A stretch of 10,791 nucleotides of DNA from Rhodospirillales bacterium. GTDB lineage: Bacteria > Pseudomonadota > Alphaproteobacteria > Rhodospirillales > Casp-alpha2. Positions 7,579-10,791 of the stretch are shown one piece after another. Location: contig JAJFIE010000296.1 in assembly GCA_021775275.1 (NCBI GenBank), positions 1-10,791 on the forward strand, given 5' to 3'. Made by a program: the position numbers and the translations under genes. Position 1 is the first letter of the stretch. Each line of letters begins with the position of its first letter. Below the pieces are notes generated by a model that was given only the letters and a program-made list of their open reading frames with translations, did not search any database and was not told the DNA's origin.

Positions 7579-8538
7579 GTGACCAAATCGGATCTTCCCA
7601 ATCTTGTGCAGACAAACCCGCAAAACAGTCGGCGGTTTGCGAGGAATCTTGACTGGAATCTGCTGCGGACTTTCTACGAGATTGTTAACGCAGGTGGTTT
7701 GAGTGAAGCGGCGCGCAAACTAAGTAGAGGCCAGCCTTCCATCAGCATGGCATTGCACCGACTTGAAGATCACATGGACACAATCTTGTGTCGGCGAGGG
7801 CCAAGCGGTTTTGCACTTACAGTCGATGGGGAGCTATTGTTTGGAAAATGCGAAAGAATGTTCGGCATTGCAAGTGAAATCCCAAGTGCACTAGCAGACG
7901 CTTCCAATGAGATTCGTGGTCGTATTCGGCTGCAACTCATCAGCAATCTCGTAGATGAGAGCATTGATCTCGCCATCAGTCGATTCCATCAGGAACACCC
8001 AAACGTAGAGATTTTTGTTACTGTATCGACGTGGGATGTCGTTCAACGAAGCGTTATGAGAAACGAGGTAGAGATCGGCGTGTCGCCGGTCACATTGCGG
8101 ACTCCAGGATTGAGCTACGAGGTCCTGTTCCGAGAAACCTACAAACCCTATTGTGGACGACCTCACCCGTTGTACGGTGTGGTTTTGAAGCGGCCGGAGG
8201 AATTGTCCGAATATTCGTTTGTCTTGACGGGTGCCGACGAACCAGAAAGCCAGATCCGGTTCCGTCAGCGATATGGATTAGGCAAGCATCTTGCCGGACT
8301 TTCGGAACATTTGGAGGAAGCCCGACGCTTGGCGGTCTTGGGTGTTGGGTTGTGTTTCTTGCCGGAAACGTTCGTCTCTCGTGAAGTGCAAGAAGGCAAC
8401 CTGCATTCCGTTCTCGTTCCAGGTGACGAGCCAATGTCCGATATATTCGTGATCTCCAACCCGGAAGCACCGCCCCATCTCGCGCGGGATCGCATGCTAA
8501 GCCTCCTTCGCGAAACGTATCAACCAACTTCAAACTGA
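7579..8538 (+). CDS. LysR-type transcriptional regulator
   Basis: This 319-residue regulator has a winged helix-turn-helix at about residues 24-83 ('LDWNLLRTFYEIVNAGGLSEAARKLS', then 'QPSISMALHRLED'). A periplasmic-binding-protein-like effector domain follows (about 110-310), with typical segments 'RIRLQLISNLV' and 'LAVLGVGLCFLPETFV'. A short hydrophilic extension of about 22 residues precedes the DNA-binding domain. The start is GTG at 7579; an in-frame TAG at 7573-7575 rules out anything upstream, and GGGTGG (7565-7570) is a reasonable ribosome site. It lies on the same strand downstream of gdmH and the permease. It is therefore a candidate activator of the gdmH promoter, where LysR-box dyads are found, possibly responding to guanidine, urea or nitrogen status. 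The effector is unknown. Confidence 0.93.
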   Translation: MTKSDLPNLVQTNPQNSRRFARNLDWNLLRTFYEIVNAGGLSEAARKLSRGQPSISMALHRLEDHMDTILCRRGPSGFALTVDGELLFGKCERMFGIASEIPSALADASNEIRGRIRLQLISNLVDESIDLAISRFHQEHPNVEIFVTVSTWDVVQRSVMRNEVEIGVSPVTLRTPGLSYEVLFRETYKPYCGRPHPLYGVVLKRPEELSEYSFVLTGADEPESQIRFRQRYGLGKHLAGLSEHLEEARRLAVLGVGLCFLPETFVSREVQEGNLHSVLVPGDEPMSDIFVISNPEAPPHLARDRMLSLLRETYQPTSN

Positions 8539-8665
8539 GACCACCGATACTGCCAACTCTTTATCAAGACGTAGTATGACAAGAGGGGCGTTTGGTATTG
8601 GGATTGACCAGGCGGATTCACTACCTAAAACCCAACCTATTTGGCCATGAGGCTTTGTCATACCA

Positions 8666-8686
8666 GATTACCTCAAGCAAGTAACC
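8666..8686. terminator. Weak hairpin in the convergent lysR/hypB gap
   Basis: The 164-bp gap between the convergent lysR and hypB genes holds a stem GATTACCT/AAGTAACC (8 pairs, two of them G-T wobbles) with a 5-nt loop. It could help end transcripts from either side, but neither strand shows a following T-run, so a true intrinsic terminator is doubtful. The same gap contains a widely spaced 9-bp inverted repeat (GTATGACAA at 8574-8582 and its complement at 8655-8663). I see no gene in the gap. Confidence 0.2.
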
Positions 8687-8702
8687 TCATATCCAACAGA
8701 TT

Positions 8703-9566
8703 TCAAGCAGCTCCCTGACCTAATGATACATTCTGCATCTCAATCGAGGCATACTTTGCTTTTGCAATAATCCAGTTCTGCCAATCCTCCAGTCCTTCGC
8801 CGGATTTAGCGGAAAGTTTCATGACTTTCAGATCAGGATTGACCCTGTGAGCGTACTCAATTGCCAAATCCACATCAAAATCCAGATGAGGCAAGAGGTC
8901 GATCTTGGAAAGGATCATCAAATCCGAAGCGGCGAACATATCCGGATACTTGATCGGTTTATCTTCACCCTCGGTAGCGGACAGAATGACAACCTTGGAC
9001 GCTTCACCGAGGTCAAAAGCCGCCGGGCAGACCAAATTTCCGACATTTTCGATCAGGATTGCCCCACCCGGATCAAGAGGCAGGTCTTCAAGGGCATGAC
9101 CGATCATATGGGCATCTAAGTGACAGCCTTTGCCTGTGTTGATTTGAACAGCGGGAATGCCCGTTTCACGTATTCTGTCTGCATCGTTGGCGGTTTCCTG
9201 ATCACCTTCGATGACGCCGAGGGGTATTTTATCTTTCAGTCGTTTCAGGGTTTCCACAAGTAAGGTGGTTTTCCCTGCGCCGGGACTGGAGACCAGGTTT
9301 AGAGCCAGCAAGCCTCTTTTCGCCAACCGTTGCCGGTTGGTTTCAGCATACCCATCGTTCTTGGACAGTATATTCTGTTCTATCTGTATTAGGCGATCCT
9401 GGGTGTATCCGGCAACGGATACACCTGCCATTCCCTGGCCATAATGATGATCATGCCCTTGGGGATGGCCATGATCATGTTTGTGTTCGTGGGAGTGTTG
9501 ATCAGAGGGGTGCGTATGTGAATGATTATGATCGACTACTTCGTTGCAACCGCACACTGTACACAT
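8703..9566 (-). CDS. hypB: HypB/GhaB-type nickel-inserting GTPase
   Basis: This is a SIMIBI-class GTPase that delivers nickel to a target enzyme: NiFe hydrogenase for classical HypB, guanidine hydrolase for the GhaB relatives known beside gdmH. I chose the ATG at 9566 because it gives the canonical HypB start MCTVCGC (C2, C5, C7, high-affinity nickel site). The frame itself could start 27 bp upstream. The 287-residue chain then has a His-rich run (residues 13-41, about a dozen His), the P-loop SPGAGKTT (94-101), '[13 protein letters not shown]' (120-132), the dimer-interface metal site C148-H149 (GKGCHLD) and C180 (NLVCP), and SKID (220-223) in the guanine-specificity position. No hydrogenase gene is in view, so GdmH maturation is the likely job. 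It is transcribed towards lysR. The usual HypA partner is not found. Confidence 0.93.
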   Translation of the reverse strand: MCTVCGCNEVVDHNHSHTHPSDQHSHEHKHDHGHPQGHDHHYGQGMAGVSVAGYTQDRLIQIEQNILSKNDGYAETNRQRLAKRGLLALNLVSSPGAGKTTLLVETLKRLKDKIPLGVIEGDQETANDADRIRETGIPAVQINTGKGCHLDAHMIGHALEDLPLDPGGAILIENVGNLVCPAAFDLGEASKVVILSATEGEDKPIKYPDMFAASDLMILSKIDLLPHLDFDVDLAIEYAHRVNPDLKVMKLSAKSGEGLEDWQNWIIAKAKYASIEMQNVSLGQGAA

Positions 9567-9668
9567 CACTATCTTCCAATCCCTGTTGAGCAAAAATCAA
9601 TTTCTTGGCCGGCGTGTTATACGGCGCTCAAAAAAACCGATTAATCAGTCAATTTTAATGTGAAGTAA

Positions 9669-9688
9669 ATTTGACTCCGGAGTCAAAT
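9669..9688. promoter_or_regulatory. Perfect 20-bp palindrome upstream of hypB
   Basis: ATTTGACTCCGGAGTCAAAT is identical to its reverse complement over all 20 bases. It lies about 100 bp upstream of the hypB start in an AT-rich gap. Its length and continuous dyad are typical of an operator for a TetR-family or similar dimeric repressor. The TTGAC half-site recalls the RutR site (TTGACCA-NN-TGGTCAA) but is not the same. No regulator gene of that kind is in the window, and the DNA beyond is IS6 material, so the operator may have lost its neighbour. On the minus strand TTGACT could also serve as a -35. Confidence 0.45.
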
Positions 9689-9746
9689 CATATCTGTGGA
9701 GAGTTTTTTAGGAATTGATCCAGTCCCAACAAGATGACGCAATAGG

Positions 9747-9769
9747 CACGTTGACATTGTCACATTAAC
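9747..9769 (+). repeat. Left inverted repeat of the IS6-family element
   Basis: The left end contains CACGTTGACATTGTCAC followed by ATTAAC. It matches the reverse complement of 10531-10553 at 21 of 23 positions. The inner GACATTGTCAC is also found again just outside the right end (10551-10561, inverted). Confidence 0.75.
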
Positions 9770-9797
9770 CCAGAGAGCCTTTTGACCTCATATGTCT

Positions 9798-10493
9798 TCA
9801 TGCAGCGGCGACCATCGCATTCCAACAGCTCAATGCTTCATCTCTGAACAGGCGCATTGTCTTCCGGGATATGAGGTGTCGTTGAATGTTGAAGTGGTTG
9901 TAGAAGGCTGTGAATGTAGAAAGGAATCGCTGTACTGATTTGGATGATTTGAAGCGTTGCTGTTTTCGCTCTCGTCTTCGCGTTGGTTGATGCGAATTTT
10001 CTGCTCTGTTGTTCAACCGCTTGCCAAGCATATGGATTGCAGATGGGATAGTTTCCCGAATTGCGGCAAGTGTTGGCCGTCACTTATCGCTAACAATGGT
10101 GCTGGGGCCTGCCTCAAGTTTTTTCATTGTTTTTCGAAGAAACTTGGTGGCAGCAACCTTGTTTCTCCTAGACTGGAGCAAGATTTCCAACACCTCACCT
10201 TCTGCATCTACAACTCGCCACAGATACATCTGCTTGCCATTGATCTTCAGAAAAACCTCGTCAATGTGCCACGTTGAGAACGCATTGGAGCGACCGGCTC
10301 GCATGCGCTGGGCGTATGCTGGGCCAAACTTGAGACACCATCTTCAAACAGTTTCATACGAAACCTTAATCCCGCGCTCGGCTAGGAGGTCTTCAATATC
10401 TCGATAACTCAACGTGAACTGATAATAGAGCCAGACGGCGTATTGGATAATCGAGGGTGGAAAGCGATGGCGGCGATAGGAAATAGGTTTCAT
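9798..10493 (-). pseudogene. IS6-family transposase with two in-frame TGA stops
   Basis: One continuous frame of 231 codons runs from ATG at 10493 (MKPISYRRHRFPPSIIQ start) to the end AMVAAA at 9798. TGA codons interrupt it at codon 50 (10344-10346, where 'ETV-R-RW' would be expected, CGA to TGA) and at codon 138 (10080-10082, after 'IVSDK', where a Trp codon TGG is likely). No frameshift is needed. The DDE catalytic acids remain: D78 (WHIDEV), D136 (SDK) and E165 (NNRAENSHQPTRRRER). The N-terminal region (roughly 5-50) is the helix-turn-helix of the family. Both lesions are C-to-T/G-to-A transitions, and other genes here end with TGA, so these are true stops. The gene is inactive but recently so. 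Confidence 0.88.
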
Positions 10494-10502
10494 ACAATCA
10501 CC

Positions 10503-10652
10503 CTATCGGTAATCCTCACAAATGCCACCTGTTAACGTGACAATGCCAACGTGACAATGTCGTCGTAGAGATAACGGAAATCGGACATATATCATCACGG
10601 CCAAGCGGATGACATCGGGAGAGGTTTTGAAATAACGGAATGGATTCTTCAT
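10503..10652 (-). pseudogene. 5' fragment of a second, different IS6-family transposase
   Basis: On the minus strand, an ATG at 10652 preceded by AGGA opens a frame whose first 30 residues (10563-10652) match the N-terminus of another IS6-family transposase group: MKNPFRYFKTSPDVIRLAVM and then IYVRFPLSLR. Family members continue with 'NVEDLL.ERGI', but here the frame runs into the end repeat of the neighbouring element and stops at TAG (10503-10505). The protein differs clearly from the adjacent transposase, which starts MKPISYRRHRFP. The rest of this gene is not found left of the adjacent element, so the break involved a deletion and not a simple insertion. Confidence 0.7.
10531..10553 (-). 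repeat. Right inverted repeat of the IS6-family element
   Basis: The right end reads GTTAACGTGACAATGCC followed by AACGTG and is complementary to the left repeat with two mismatches. It runs straight into a second copy of AACGTGACAATG (10548-10559), which gives a 14-bp-period duplication of the repeat core at this junction. Confidence 0.75.
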
Positions 10653-10699
10653 TCCTAGATGTTACGAAAGCCAACCTGCTGATTCAAGCTAGGTCCCTC

Positions 10700-10709
10700 T
10701 GACAATGCC
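10700..10709 (-). repeat. Terminal repeat of the second IS6-family element
   Basis: TGACAATGCC (complement GGCATTGTCA) lies 57 bp upstream of the truncated transposase start. The first element has the identical 10-base tip, 54 bp upstream of its own transposase start. The same sequence and the same spacing indicate that this is the surviving end of the second element. The partner end is missing. Confidence 0.55.
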
Positions 10710-10791
10710 GTCAACTACGCTGCCCTTCCTTTTTCAAAAGCGAATCCTTTACAGTTGCACACTTGTTTTTCAGGTGTTGTTTCAGGATGGA

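Larger units (their letters stand above)
9747..10553 (-). mobile_element. IS6-family insertion sequence, degenerate
   Basis: The element is about 0.8 kb, bounded by inverted repeats of 23 bp with 2 mismatches, and holds one transposase frame occupying most of its length, as is usual for IS6. The exact tips are uncertain. The conserved GGCATTGTCAC core starts at 10547 on the right and GACATTGTCAC at 9753 on the left, with six more matching bases outside each. No 8-bp direct target repeat is evident at either choice of tips, which fits a rearranged or deletion-associated copy. The transposase is broken, so the copy is not autonomous. Confidence 0.82.

Noticed and set aside
9567..9593. Upstream ATG extending hypB by nine residues.
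   Set aside because: The canonical HypB N-terminus MCTVCGC begins at the internal ATG (9566), so the extension is probably untranslated.
10080..10346. The two in-frame TGA codons in the transposase as recoding (TGA read as an amino acid).
   Set aside because: ureC, ureG, gdmH-region genes and lysR use ordinary stops including TGA, there is no selenocysteine-like context, and a degenerate IS is the simpler explanation.
10711..10791. Open 26-codon minus-strand tail at the window edge, ending just outside the second IS tip.
   Set aside because: It is too short and has no recognisable motif; it could be the 3' end of a gene beyond the window, but this cannot be supported here. Apart from it I see nothing in the last 80 bases.

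Overview
This is proteobacterial DNA, most likely alphaproteobacterial. The evidence for that is mixed coding GC with AT-rich gaps, Gram-negative operon packing and IS6-family insertion sequences; the species cannot be named from the window. It reads as a chromosomal or large-plasmid nitrogen-scavenging island with insertion-sequence debris at its right end.

Positions 1-4939 hold a tightly packed plus-strand urease operon in the order ureE (5' end outside the window), ureF, fused ureAB (gamma+beta subunits in one chain), ureC, ureG, ureD. Neighbouring genes overlap or nearly touch. A 49-codon hydrophobic reading frame directly abuts the ureD stop.

Positions 4940-5456 are otherwise non-coding. 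They contain two dyads with LysR-box geometry upstream of a -10-like hexamer, then a leader of about 215 nt. Next come a ureohydrolase-fold enzyme that I assign to the nickel-dependent guanidine hydrolase group (GdmH, 5457-6644), a short NiCoT/UreH-type nickel permease with a His-rich loop (6733-7446), and a LysR-type regulator (7579-8538). Facing them on the minus strand is a HypB/GhaB-type nickel GTPase with a CxxCxC and His-rich N-terminus (8703-9566).

Together these genes form a plausible complete route: guanidine + H2O gives urea + NH3 (GdmH), then urea gives 2 NH3 + CO2 (urease). Both enzymes would use nickel. Nickel would be imported by the permease and loaded by UreEFGD for urease and by HypB/GhaB for GdmH. 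No hydrogenase gene is present to explain HypB otherwise, and its usual HypA/GhaA partner is absent from the window.

Right of hypB (9747-10709) lies a nest of IS6-family material. One element of about 0.8 kb has a transposase inactivated by two in-frame TGA codons. It abuts the first 30 codons of a second, different IS6-family transposase whose remainder is missing. This break lies just where a gene upstream of hypB, such as hypA/ghaA, would be expected.
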